DNA of 64,000 nt from UBA1435 sp041663285 (GTDB lineage Bacteria > Patescibacteriota > Microgenomatia > UBA12405): positions 1 to 64,000 of the forward strand of contig JBAZSP010000001.1 of the NCBI GenBank assembly GCA_041663285.1, read 5' to 3'. This document shows positions 43,223-52,118 of this stretch, in pieces. A program made the position numbers and the translations under genes. Each line of letters opens with the position of its first letter. Position 1 is the stretch's first letter. Below the pieces are notes generated by a model. It saw only the letters and a list, made by a program, of their open reading frames with translations, ran no database searches and was not told the DNA's origin.

Positions 43223-44227
43223 ATGCTTGAAAGATTCTATTTTGTTATTCACCTAAGCCGAAGCCGGGTTAAACTTTACCAGGTATCAATTGGTAAGTCC
43301 TTATCCTGCGTGCTGCAGGTCGACCAGGCCTACAATCCGCCTGCCCTGGAGGAAGTTTTTTCGGCCAAGAATCTCAAAACCAAAATCGTCCGGGTTTTAT
43401 TTTCTGACGATTTAAGCTATGTTGTCAAAATTACCATCCCCAAGGCCATAGCTGTCACCCGTGACTATATTGGTGGCTTGCTTAAAGAACAGATCCCCGA
43501 AGTTTTATCCGATACTGATTGGGACTATAAACAAATATCCACCGCCGGTGACTCTAAGGTAGTTATGGCTTTTGCTCCGGTCAAAGAATTCAAAGATAAA
43601 GTTAACACTCTTTCGTCAAAACTATCCCTGACTATCGAAGCTATTGAGCCGGAATCGGTGGCCATCACCCGCCATCCCGATCCGGTTATTGGCCTAGCCC
43701 TCAAAAACGATCTTTCCGGCTCCGACGATCAGACACTAAATTTAGCCATTAATCGTTCTGTCAAAAGATCCCTGCCCCCGTCTTTAATTTTTGTCCCCCT
43801 TCTTATCATTTTTCTTTTTGCAAATTTTATGGTTTATCGTTATTTTAAAAATATTACCGATACTTCCAGCCTCAATCCAAAATCTGTCCAGCCTACAAGC
43901 GTTACCAATCCTACCCCCCTTCCCCCCAGCCCTACAGTCAGGCCGTTCAACCGCTCCCTGATTTCAATAAAAATTCTTAATGGTTCCGGTATTCCCGGTG
44001 CTGCCGGCAAAGTTTCCCCCAAAATTCAGGCTCTCGGTTATGCCGACGTTACGACGGGCAATGCCGACAATTCTGACTACCCGATTACCAAGATCACCAT
44101 CAAGTCCGATGAGTTTTTGGCCGACTATTATCAGGATCTTAAAACCCTCTTTTCCATTAACTCTGAATCGTTTTTAGTTGACAATACTCAGGATCCGGAT
44201 GTTATAGTTATCTTAGGAAAAAATTAG
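43223..44227 (+). CDS. PilM-like protein with LytR_C-type domain
   Basis: The 334-residue protein has an N-terminal region (about 1-180) resembling a degraded actin-fold PilM (FVIHLSRSRVKLYQVS and later TIEAIEPESVAITR), one membrane segment (about 194-212), a Pro/Thr linker and a C-terminal domain beginning ISIKILNGSGIPGAAGKV, which matches the LytR_C family. In pilus machines PilM links PilN/PilO to the cytosol; here one chain may combine cytosolic and outside parts. TACAAT ends 7 nt before the ATG, so it may start a separate transcript. Confidence 0.65.
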   Translation: MLERFYFVIHLSRSRVKLYQVSIGKSLSCVLQVDQAYNPPALEEVFSAKNLKTKIVRVLFSDDLSYVVKITIPKAIAVTRDYIGGLLKEQIPEVLSDTDWDYKQISTAGDSKVVMAFAPVKEFKDKVNTLSSKLSLTIEAIEPESVAITRHPDPVIGLALKNDLSGSDDQTLNLAINRSVKRSLPPSLIFVPLLIIFLFANFMVYRYFKNITDTSSLNPKSVQPTSVTNPTPLPPSPTVRPFNRSLISIKILNGSGIPGAAGKVSPKIQALGYADVTTGNADNSDYPITKITIKSDEFLADYYQDLKTLFSINSESFLVDNTQDPDVIVILGKN

Positions 44228-44241
44228 AATTTATAAACCAT

Positions 44242-44694
44242 ATGACCAAAAAATATCAAAAAGCTTTTACTTTAATCGAACTCTTAGTTGTCATCTCCAT
44301 TATTGCTACTCTTGCTGCCGTAGTCTTCGTCGCCCTAGATCCTGCCAAAAGGCTCAAAGATGCCCGTGATTCGCGCCGTTGGAACGATGTTAATACCCTC
44401 TTAACTGCTATGCATCAATATATCGTCGATACCGGTGGTTCTATGCCTCCAGGAGTAACCTCTACTGCTTCCCAGCTTGGCACCTGTGCCTCCGGTGGAG
44501 CTACCAACTGCACGGGAGCTGGTACAGCTTGTCTTGATATTGGAGGCACTTTAGTAAAATATCTAAAAAGTGTCCCGGTTGATCCCAAGGGCTCTGCCGC
44601 CTCGACTGGCTATTCGGTGGTAAAAGACACCAACAACATCTTGACCATCAATGCCTGTCTTAGCGAAGGTACGACCATCTCCGTCTCCCGCTAA
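44242..44694 (+). CDS. Type IV pilin (probable major pilin)
   Basis: The 150-residue protein has cleavage A8/F9 and a canonical TLIELLVVISIIATLAAVV helix (Glu at +5), followed by the GspG/PilA-like stretch AKRLKDARDSRRWNDVNTLL and a small Cys-containing head. Its size and conserved start fit a major subunit. It lies 14 nt after the PilM-like gene. Ala at -1 instead of Gly is the same change as in the pseudopilin at 6738. Confidence 0.9.
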   Translation: MTKKYQKAFTLIELLVVISIIATLAAVVFVALDPAKRLKDARDSRRWNDVNTLLTAMHQYIVDTGGSMPPGVTSTASQLGTCASGGATNCTGAGTACLDIGGTLVKYLKSVPVDPKGSAASTGYSVVKDTNNILTINACLSEGTTISVSR

Positions 44695-44799
44695 AAGCCG
44701 AAGCTATTTGTAGGTTTGATTTTTCTATTGGCCAGGCTGAAACGTAGGGCTACAGGTATCTTTTGCCCTCGGTTTTCTTTAGAATTAAACAACCTACCC

Positions 44800-47700
44800 A
44801 TGAAAACTCTATGGCACCTTGGCCGGAAGGCTTATATTTCCGTATCAGGATTACTTCTTTTATTACTTTCCCTTTCTCAACCCGCCTTTTCTGTAACTCA
44901 CGACATAGCCGATAGCAACAACTGGAATCTCAAGATTACAAAAGTCACCGGAGAAATAGACAAATATAATTTTGCCGATGTCAACAATAACGGCATTAAT
45001 GACCTCCTTCTTTGTAACGAATACATCAATAATCATAACGGAACCTATTCCGGTTCCTGTTATGTAATCTATGATTCCATCTTGTCGCGTTTTCAGGGTA
45101 TCGGTCAAACGTTGGATATAACTAACAGTCAAAATTACAGTCTTCGGTTCGACGGGCCTATGGCGCAAACAAAGTTGGGATATTCCAGCGGTACCACGGT
45201 GGGGGACTTTAATGGTAATGGCAAAGCCGACCTTCTAATTCCTGCCTCTTATGCCTTTATCCTTAATTGGGGTTCCGGTTCCTTCTACGTTATTATGGAT
45301 GATATTTTGGATGACTTTGTTGGAGTCGGCAACACCATTGATTTGGCGGATCCCAACAGTTTTAGTATTCGCTATGATGGCCACACCTCCGGGAGTGTTA
45401 AAAACTATGCTTCAGAAGCAACCCTGCTTGCAGCCGATGTCAACAACAACGGTATAGACGACATCATCTCCGGTTCCGGTCACTCCGGCCTTGTTGGCCG
45501 GGATCGTTCCGGCTCTCTTTATGTAATTTATGACGGGCTAATCCGAAGCAAATCTGGGCGTGGAAATTTGGTGGATTTATGGCAGGGAGAAAATGCTTAC
45601 AATATTGTTTTTTATAATGCTGCTAACACCTATTTTTCCTTATATAACAGCACTCTGGTAAAAGATTTCGACCACAATGGTAAAAACGATATCCTGGTTG
45701 GTGCCGGCTACGCCGACAATCGCTCCCTGACCAATTCGGGGTCTCTCTACTTTATCTCTGACGATATCATCGACAACTATTCCGAAACCAACCATCAAGT
45801 AGATTTATCTAATATTAATAATTTTTCCTGGCGGCTTGATGGTGCGGCTGCCGGCGACATGTTATCTTATGCCAGTATTGCCGCCGGCGATTTAAATAAT
45901 AATGGTTTGAACGACTTGGCCATATCTTCTTCCGGAGCCGACAATCGTTCCCGCTCCGGTTCTGGTTCCTATTATATTTTGTTTGATTCTTTCTTTTCTT
46001 CGCTAGTCGGCGTTGGTAAGACCTTAAACTTGGCCAACGGCAACTTCAGTATTCGCTACGATGGCGCAAGCCCCGACTCTGCTTTGGGATACAGCTCTAA
46101 AGATGTCTTTGATTTCAACAACGATGGTTTTAATGACCTGGTTATCCCCAGTTACGGTGACTCAAACAACAGTCGTCCCTATTCCGGCTCGACTTATTTA
46201 ATCTACAATACTAAATTTACCGGATTAACCGGTCTGAACAATACCATCGACATCTCCGATCCCGAAAAGTATGATATCAGATTCGACGGAGATGTGGCTG
46301 ATGGTTACTATTCTTTTCAAAATAATTTTGGTGATTTAAACGGCGACGGCAGCACTGATTTATTAAGTTTTTCCCCGGGGGACTGGGATCAAAACGGCTA
46401 CATGTATCTGATTTACAATTTTCCCCACACCATTACATCCAACAATAGTTCTTCTTCCATTGGAACCACCCTGATCACCGGTTCTGTGGTAGCTACCCAA
46501 TCAGTTACCGCCATTTCTGGTGTCCAGTATCAAATCGGTAGCTCCAACCCCGCTTCCGGCTGGAGTGATTGCGTTGCCGCAGACGGTGCGTTTGGCGAAA
46601 AATCCGAAGATTACTCTTGTTATCTTGCCGGCCTTACTAATGGGTCTTCTCACATTGTCTACTTCCGTGCTTACGATGCCAACACTTCTTACACCTCATC
46701 TTCCCGTTATTCTTCCGTTTCTTTTACCTACGACGTTTCTCCTCCCAGCTTAGACACTCCTTCGGTTACAGTCTTCGGTACCGGCGCCACTCTGGCCTGG
46801 GTTACCACCGAGGAATCTTCTTCTCAAATTAACTATGGATTAACATCGTTGCTGGGGAGCTCCACCCCTCAAGCCGATACTTCTCCACTGGTTACATCCC
46901 ACACCGTCGAGCTTACTTCCTTAGTCCCTTGCACCCTCTATTACTTCCAAGCCATTTCTACTGATCTTGCTTTAAACCAGTCAGCTGGTAATAGCGGCAC
47001 TTTTATCACTTCCGGGTGTCCCGGTAACTCCGAAATTAGCCTAACTGCCAGTCAGATTGTTCCGGTTTCAACCGGTGCCACTTCCACTCTCTCTTCTATA
47101 GGTAGTACCTTGGCTTTGTCTCTTCCCTCATCCTACTCTGCCGCTGATGCCACCATCCAGCTAAAGCAACTTGACCACCAGTCAGTCATAGCTGCTCTAA
47201 ATACCCCCTCCCTTGATTACCTCCAAAGCTCCCTAGTCTTTGACCTAAAAGCTTTGTCCTCTACTGGTTCGACCGTTTCTTCCTTTATCCAGCCCCTGAC
47301 CCTAACCCTGCTCTATTCCTATTCTCAAATTCCCAATTTGGACGAAGGCACCCTTATGTTCTATTACCACGATGGTTCCTCTTGGAATCCTTTAGTCGAT
47401 TCGGTAGTCAATAAGGAGAGTCGCACTCTAACTGCCACCACCACCCACTTTTCCACCTTTATGGTTTTTGGCAAATCTTCTTCCGGCATGATTACTTCTC
47501 CGGCCTCTCCCTCATCTTCTTCTTCACAAGCCCCTGTTTGCGGTGACCCGCCACCGTCTTCAACCCCCGACCTTTTCCAGATCGACACTACCTCGACAAC
47601 CGCCAAGCTCTTCTTTACCCCAATTTCTAATACCTCTGAATTTTTCATCTCTTTTTCTTCTAGCCCGACTGCAGAAGAGCATGGAGAAAAGGTCACCTTA

Positions 47701-48075
47701 TTACGTGAAGGAGTCCAGTCTCACACTCTCTTTAGTCTTAAACCCTCTACCATCTATTATTTTAAAGTCAGAGGCCAGAGTGGTTGCACCCCCGGGGGGT
47801 GGTCCAAAATCCTAAAGGCCAAAACCGGGTCATCCAAGGCCGTCATAACTAAATACTATCCTAACTCCCTTATCCCTCAATCACCGCCCGCGTCAATCTC
47901 AAAGTCCAAATCCAAAACCCTTACCACCCAAGCTACTCCTTCCGTTTTTAATGATTTAGCCCCATCTTTTCAGCCCACCTCGGTTCCTCAACATCCAGCG
48001 CCAACCTTGCCCGCTCCAACTTCAACGCCCAGTCCTGGTTTCTGGCCTCAGCTAAAAAGTATTCTTGGTTTATAA
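44800..48075 (+). CDS. Secreted FG-GAP (integrin-like propeller) surface protein
   Basis: I took the ATG at 44800 because a signal peptide starts there (MKTLWHLGRK... SQPAFS, about 1-32); 1091 residues. Seven FG-GAP units follow (about 45-560), each with a calcium loop such as DVNNNGIND, DFNGNGKAD, DFDHNGKND, DLNNNGLND and DLNGDGSTD, so a full seven-bladed propeller is likely. Next come two or three fibronectin-III-like domains (for example ATLAWVTTEESSSQINYG) and a Pro/Thr/Ser tail. No sorting signal is visible. Following the pilus genes, it may be an adhesin or pilus-associated surface factor. Confidence 0.82.
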   Translation: MKTLWHLGRKAYISVSGLLLLLLSLSQPAFSVTHDIADSNNWNLKITKVTGEIDKYNFADVNNNGINDLLLCNEYINNHNGTYSGSCYVIYDSILSRFQGIGQTLDITNSQNYSLRFDGPMAQTKLGYSSGTTVGDFNGNGKADLLIPASYAFILNWGSGSFYVIMDDILDDFVGVGNTIDLADPNSFSIRYDGHTSGSVKNYASEATLLAADVNNNGIDDIISGSGHSGLVGRDRSGSLYVIYDGLIRSKSGRGNLVDLWQGENAYNIVFYNAANTYFSLYNSTLVKDFDHNGKNDILVGAGYADNRSLTNSGSLYFISDDIIDNYSETNHQVDLSNINNFSWRLDGAAAGDMLSYASIAAGDLNNNGLNDLAISSSGADNRSRSGSGSYYILFDSFFSSLVGVGKTLNLANGNFSIRYDGASPDSALGYSSKDVFDFNNDGFNDLVIPSYGDSNNSRPYSGSTYLIYNTKFTGLTGLNNTIDISDPEKYDIRFDGDVADGYYSFQNNFGDLNGDGSTDLLSFSPGDWDQNGYMYLIYNFPHTITSNNSSSSIGTTLITGSVVATQSVTAISGVQYQIGSSNPASGWSDCVAADGAFGEKSEDYSCYLAGLTNGSSHIVYFRAYDANTSYTSSSRYSSVSFTYDVSPPSLDTPSVTVFGTGATLAWVTTEESSSQINYGLTSLLGSSTPQADTSPLVTSHTVELTSLVPCTLYYFQAISTDLALNQSAGNSGTFITSGCPGNSEISLTASQIVPVSTGATSTLSSIGSTLALSLPSSYSAADATIQLKQLDHQSVIAALNTPSLDYLQSSLVFDLKALSSTGSTVSSFIQPLTLTLLYSYSQIPNLDEGTLMFYYHDGSSWNPLVDSVVNKESRTLTATTTHFSTFMVFGKSSSGMITSPASPSSSSSQAPVCGDPPPSSTPDLFQIDTTSTTAKLFFTPISNTSEFFISFSSSPTAEEHGEKVTLLREGVQSHTLFSLKPSTIYYFKVRGQSGCTPGGWSKILKAKTGSSKAVITKYYPNSLIPQSPPASISKSKSKTLTTQATPSVFNDLAPSFQPTSVPQHPAPTLPAPTSTPSPGFWPQLKSILGL

Positions 48076-48207
48076 CTCTTATCGTGGGAAATCAAGGCTA
48101 TTTTCTTCCGCCGCTAAATTCTAGAACCGAAGAATCGAACTTCTAACCGGCCACCGGTTTAGGCTTTATCTATGGCGTTGACACTGATTGGCGAAAATTT
48201 GAAGTTA

Positions 48208-48612
48208 TTAAAGTATAGTTGGAAGAATCAGTATATTAGGATGTAAATTTAGACCTTTAATATCTTTTTTACTAAAGAATTTTAGCTCAACGCTTTCATC
48301 AGCGTTTCCGAGAAATTCAAAAGAGTCTACCTCCACCTTAAAAGCCAACATCACTTTTGGTGTAAACCTGTTGGTGCCATTAGTGGCTAGTGTCCACGCG
48401 TATTGTGGCTGATCTGACACTTTAGTAATCCCGACTCCGATCTCCTCCTTAATTTCTCTTCTAAGTCCTTCAACAAATGTTTCCCCTACTTCTAGCCCGC
48501 CTCCGGGTAATTCCCATCTTCCGTCAGCCTCTTTGATTAATAAAATTTTATTATTCTTATATATTAATGCCTTGGTTGACACTCGATAAAAACAAGGAGG
48601 TAACTTCTGCAT
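48208..48612 (-). CDS. Nudix hydrolase
   Basis: The 134-residue protein carries a full Nudix box, GGLEVGETFVEGLRREIKEE followed by IG (about 38-60), matching G-x5-E-x7-REUxEExGU. It hydrolyses a nucleoside diphosphate linked to another group; the substrate is not predictable. It begins 6 nt after the stop of the isomerase gene on the same strand, so it is probably cotranscribed. The 132-bp gap beyond its stop (48076-48207) shows no gene. Confidence 0.92.
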   Translation of the reverse strand: MQKLPPCFYRVSTKALIYKNNKILLIKEADGRWELPGGGLEVGETFVEGLRREIKEEIGVGITKVSDQPQYAWTLATNGTNRFTPKVMLAFKVEVDSFEFLGNADESVELKFFSKKDIKGLNLHPNILILPTIL

Positions 48613-48618
48613 ATCCGA

Positions 48619-49689
48619 CTATTCCTTTTTCATCTCCGCCTTAAAGTAATCCACCCAGGGTATTCCCACTGGGTCGATTCCATTAAGCATTGCCAAATAA
48701 AAACAAATATATTCCCCGACCGTTAATGCTTCAAAGGCTTGGGCTAATTTGCTTTCCGTCTCGATATTAATTTCAATAGCCGGAATATTATTTTTTTCGA
48801 TTACTCTTTTTGTTACCTCAAAGCGCCTAGTTATTGGGTGGCTGTAAGTTTTTGTTGTCAGCATTACCGCAATCAAATTAGCATTGTTTGTCAAAGGATA
48901 AGCCAAACCTTCCATTAAGTGGTGGTTGGCTTCCGGAATCAAAAAGTATGTCCCCATCGTTTTAGCATTTTCGTTTAGCACGTTGCATACCGCCTTGGCA
49001 CACCCTCCCAAATGCTCCGCCGCCATGATCAAAACGACCCGGTTGTAAAGTCTATCAGCTATTTTTTTGGCCGCGTTTTCTTGTTGAGGTCGATCCACCG
49101 CCAGTTCTTGTTGTTTCTTTCGGATTGTTTTTATTACTTCTTCAAAATCTTGGTCACTTACAGCCAGGCAGCCGGCTTTTATCAGCAATCCCAATATCCC
49201 GATTACGCTATAGCCTATGGCCATTCTTGGCTGCCCGCATGGGTTATGGGTAGGGTTAATTCTAAAATAAGTCCAGTTGTTAGCTTGTGCCACTTTTTCA
49301 AGCTCCCCTCCGGCCGATATCGCCATTATTTTTGCCCCTCTTTTTTTGGCCTCCTCCCCGGCCGCCAGCACCTCTTCGGTGGTGCCAGAATAACTTGAAA
49401 GTATTACTAAAGTATTCGAATCGGCGTATTCCGGCAATCGGTAATCACGCACAATTTCCAGAGGTAGTTTTAATTTATCAAAATAAACGGATTTTATAAT
49501 TTCAGCGCCCAGTGCCGATCCTCCCATCCCCGAAACAACAATTTTATCGACATCATCAAAATTATCTTTAACAGCAATCTTTTTTACTTCCTCCCATGCT
49601 TGCAGGCATTGCTCGTCCAGCTGATTTATTGATTCCAGTACCCTACTCTTATCTAAAGCCTTTATTTGATCAAAATCATCTAAATTCAT
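48619..49689 (-). CDS. Bifunctional phosphoglucose/phosphomannose isomerase
   Basis: The 356-residue protein has two SIS domains with VVSGMGGSALGAEIIKS near 50, VILSSYSGTTEEVLAAGEEA near 93, CGQPRMAIGYS, and a C-terminal NENAKTMG...EANHHLMEG motif. These are the marks of the small bifunctional isomerases (PF10432) found in archaea and small-genome bacteria. It interconverts glucose-6-P and fructose-6-P and mannose-6-P, linking glycolysis to sugar precursors for the envelope. TAAACT ends 5 nt before the ATG. Confidence 0.92.
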   Translation of the reverse strand: MNLDDFDQIKALDKSRVLESINQLDEQCLQAWEEVKKIAVKDNFDDVDKIVVSGMGGSALGAEIIKSVYFDKLKLPLEIVRDYRLPEYADSNTLVILSSYSGTTEEVLAAGEEAKKRGAKIMAISAGGELEKVAQANNWTYFRINPTHNPCGQPRMAIGYSVIGILGLLIKAGCLAVSDQDFEEVIKTIRKKQQELAVDRPQQENAAKKIADRLYNRVVLIMAAEHLGGCAKAVCNVLNENAKTMGTYFLIPEANHHLMEGLAYPLTNNANLIAVMLTTKTYSHPITRRFEVTKRVIEKNNIPAIEINIETESKLAQAFEALTVGEYICFYLAMLNGIDPVGIPWVDYFKAEMKKE

Positions 49690-49694
49690 GAATC

Positions 49695-49715
49695 AGTTTA
49701 TCATAATGCTAAACT
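49695..49715. promoter_or_regulatory. Divergent leaderless promoters (isomerase / queA)
   Basis: Between start codons 33 bp apart lie TAAACT on the minus strand (49700-49695, 5 nt before ATG 49689; a second box TATGAT at 49705-49700) and TAAACT on the plus strand (49710-49715, 7 nt before ATG 49723). Both transcripts would start at the start codons. Confidence 0.55.
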
Positions 49716-49722
49716 ATAAAAA

Positions 49723-50790
49723 ATGCTTAAACCGTCGGCCTTTTCCTATATCCTACCGCCCAACTTAATCGCCAATCAGTCGGTTTCCCCCCGCGATCAC
49801 AGCCGCCTATTAACTCTGAACCGTCAAAATGGAGCTATCGGCCACTGCCGTTTTTTCGATTTACCCACCCTGCTGAGTTCAAATGACGTCCTGGTTCTTA
49901 ACCAGTCCAAAGTATTCCCGGCTCGTCTACTTGGCTGCAAATCTACCGGTGGCAAAGTCGAAATTTTATTATTACATCAAATAGGTTCCAATACATGGTC
50001 AGCAATTGCTTCTCCCCGGCCTAATGTCGGCTTAAAGCTTCTGTTTGGCCAAAATTTAGAAGGATGTGTTACCCAAAGTTTATCTTCTACCGGGGAAATT
50101 ACAATTGATTTTAACCAGTCATCAGCCGAAATTTTTACGACCTTGGATTTAATAGGTCTTACTCCCGTCCCTCCTTATATTCACTCCACTTTACCCGAAC
50201 CGGAGCTGCGCCGGAATTATCAAACCGTTTATGCCAAAGAGGTCGGCTCTGCTGCCGCTCCCACTGCCGGCTTGCACTTTACCGACCATTTACTTGACAC
50301 TCTCCGCGATAGGGGAGTCACCATTGAATATCTTACTCTTCATGTTGGTCTTGGAACTTTTAAGCCCCTTAATCCCAACAATTTTTCCACCTCTTCTCTC
50401 CACTCAGAAATTTATCAAATCGACTCCCAGGTTGCCGCCCGGTTAAATAAGGCCAAATCCAGCGGTAAAAGAATTATCGCCGTCGGCACCACCACTGCCC
50501 GTACTCTGGAGTCAGCAGTTGACTCCCGGGGTGTACTTTATAACTTATCTTCCGCTACCGATCTTTTTATCTATCCGCCATACCGGTTTAAATTTATTGA
50601 TAGTCTGATAACCAATTTTCATCTACCCCAATCAAGTCTATTGGTATTAGTTACCGCCTTCAGCTGCTTTCCCAATACTCCGCATAAATACCGTAGGTTT
50701 GAAGATACTATTATATATAATGCCTATCAACAGGCCATTAGGCAAAATTATCGCTTTTTTTCCTTTGGTGACGCCTGCTGGATTTACTAA
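49723..50790 (+). CDS. queA: tRNA preQ1(34) S-adenosylmethionine ribosyltransferase-isomerase
   Basis: The 355-residue QueA transfers the ribose of SAM to preQ1 in tRNA, making epoxyqueuosine and releasing adenine and methionine. Typical stretches are SVSPRDHSRLLTLNR, VLVLNQSKVFPARLLGCK, YQTVYAKEVGSAAAPTAGLHF, LTLHVGLGTFKPL and the C-terminal FGDACWIY. Length is normal (about 340-360). It heads a set with apt and mtnP, whose products would reuse the adenine. No tgt gene is in the window. Confidence 0.95.
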   Translation: MLKPSAFSYILPPNLIANQSVSPRDHSRLLTLNRQNGAIGHCRFFDLPTLLSSNDVLVLNQSKVFPARLLGCKSTGGKVEILLLHQIGSNTWSAIASPRPNVGLKLLFGQNLEGCVTQSLSSTGEITIDFNQSSAEIFTTLDLIGLTPVPPYIHSTLPEPELRRNYQTVYAKEVGSAAAPTAGLHFTDHLLDTLRDRGVTIEYLTLHVGLGTFKPLNPNNFSTSSLHSEIYQIDSQVAARLNKAKSSGKRIIAVGTTTARTLESAVDSRGVLYNLSSATDLFIYPPYRFKFIDSLITNFHLPQSSLLVLVTAFSCFPNTPHKYRRFEDTIIYNAYQQAIRQNYRFFSFGDACWIY

Positions 50791-50812
50791 AAATATCTAA
50801 TACAATAACTTA

Positions 50813-51334
50813 GTGAATTTAAAAAACCAAGTCAGAGAAGTACCGAACTGGCCGATTTCGGGAGTTAATTTTAAAGATATTACGCCCATACTTCAAAGCC
50901 CCCCGGCATTTCGTTATCTGATTAATAAGCTTTGCTTGCCATACAAAAAGATCAAGGTTGATAAAGTCATCGCTATCGATGCTCGGGGCTTTCTAATCGC
51001 TACTCCTATGGCCTATCTACTCCGGGCGGGAGTTTGCTTGGTCCGGAAAAAGGGAAAGCTGCCCCGTGCCACTATTGAAACGACCTACCAAAAAGAATAC
51101 GGTCCCGACATTTTGGCCATGCACCGCGACTCTGTTCAGTCCGGCGAAAAGGTAGTTATTGTTGACGACGTTTTGGCTACCGGCGGCACCCTGTCGGCCG
51201 CTGCCAATCTGGTGTCAAAGCTCGGTGGTCAAATTATCGGTATTAGCGTAATTATTGATTTACCCTTTTTAGGAGGGCGTAAGTTGCTTAATCAATACTC
51301 TGTTCATTCCCTGATTTCTTATGAAAACGGCTAA
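50813..51334 (+). CDS. apt: Adenine phosphoribosyltransferase
   Basis: The 173-residue type I phosphoribosyltransferase has the PRPP motif VVIVDDVLATGGT (114-126) and the APT-typical start PNWPISGVNFKDITPIL and DARGFLIATPMAY. It turns adenine plus PRPP into AMP. The start is GTG, 6 nt after a TACAAT box, pointing to its own leaderless transcript besides read-through from queA. The next gene overlaps its end by 14 nt. Confidence 0.94.
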   Translation: MNLKNQVREVPNWPISGVNFKDITPILQSPPAFRYLINKLCLPYKKIKVDKVIAIDARGFLIATPMAYLLRAGVCLVRKKGKLPRATIETTYQKEYGPDILAMHRDSVQSGEKVVIVDDVLATGGTLSAAANLVSKLGGQIIGISVIIDLPFLGGRKLLNQYSVHSLISYENG

Positions 51335-52076
51335 CAAAATACTTATTGGTATTATTGGCGGTTCCGGTTTGGACGACCCCAAAATTTTAAAAGACTTTAC
51401 GTCTACCCAGCCCCAAACTCCTTATGGTTTTCCTTCCAGTCCAATTACTCTTGGCCAAATTGGCGGCCAGCCAGTGGCCATTATTGCCCGGCACGGCTCA
51501 AAGCACGACCTGCCACCGACTTTGGTACCCTACCGCGCCAATATTTGGGCTCTAAAAAAAATTGGCTGCAGTCATGTTTTGGCCACCACCGCTTGTGGTT
51601 CTTTAAGAGCCAAAATCAAGCCGGGCGATTTAGTTTTTCCCGACCAATTTATCGATTTTACCCGGCTTAGACCGCTCACCTTCTTCGATTATAAAGTTGT
51701 TCACACCTCGATGGCCTCGCCCTTTGACGCCGGGCTTCGCCGACAGCTAATAGAAGCGGCGGATAATCTCCATTTTGCCTACCATCCGGCTGGCACCGTC
51801 ATTACCATTGAAGGCCCCCGGTTTTCTACTAAAGCCGAATCCAAGCTTTTCCGTCTTTGGGGTGCTGATCTTATCAACATGTCAACCGTCCCCGAAATAG
51901 TCTTAGCCAACGAAATCGGTTTACCGTATCAGTCAATTGCCATGTCTACCGACTATGATTGCTGGAAAACCAACGAAGCTCCGGTAACTTTCGACATGGT
52001 TATGGAGCGGATGCACTCAAACGCCGACAAGGTCAAACACTTGCTTATTGATGTCGTCTCCTCTTTCTCACCCTAA
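51321..52076 (+). CDS. mtnP: S-methyl-5'-thioadenosine phosphorylase
   Basis: The 251-residue purine nucleoside phosphorylase has GIIGGSGLDDP (10-20), ARHGSKHDLPPTLVPYRANI, ATTACGSLR, a TIEGPRFSTKAES stretch and NMSTVPEIVLA and STDYDCW, the pattern of MTA phosphorylase rather than inosine/guanosine phosphorylase. It splits methylthioadenosine with phosphate, giving adenine and methylthioribose-1-P. It overlaps apt by 14 nt, so adenine can pass directly to AMP. No further methionine-salvage genes are nearby. Confidence 0.9.
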   Translation: MKTANKILIGIIGGSGLDDPKILKDFTSTQPQTPYGFPSSPITLGQIGGQPVAIIARHGSKHDLPPTLVPYRANIWALKKIGCSHVLATTACGSLRAKIKPGDLVFPDQFIDFTRLRPLTFFDYKVVHTSMASPFDAGLRRQLIEAADNLHFAYHPAGTVITIEGPRFSTKAESKLFRLWGADLINMSTVPEIVLANEIGLPYQSIAMSTDYDCWKTNEAPVTFDMVMERMHSNADKVKHLLIDVVSSFSP

Positions 52077-52118
52077 TTTCCGCTGGATAATCTCTACCCG
52101 GTTCTATAGAATGTTTAT

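Noticed and set aside
48121..48146. tRNA T-arm-like sequence on the minus strand (GAAG-TTCGATT-CTTC) after the FG-GAP gene
   Set aside because: No matching acceptor stem, D-arm or anticodon arm could be found within tRNA distance, and no CCA follows. A remnant is possible but cannot be supported.
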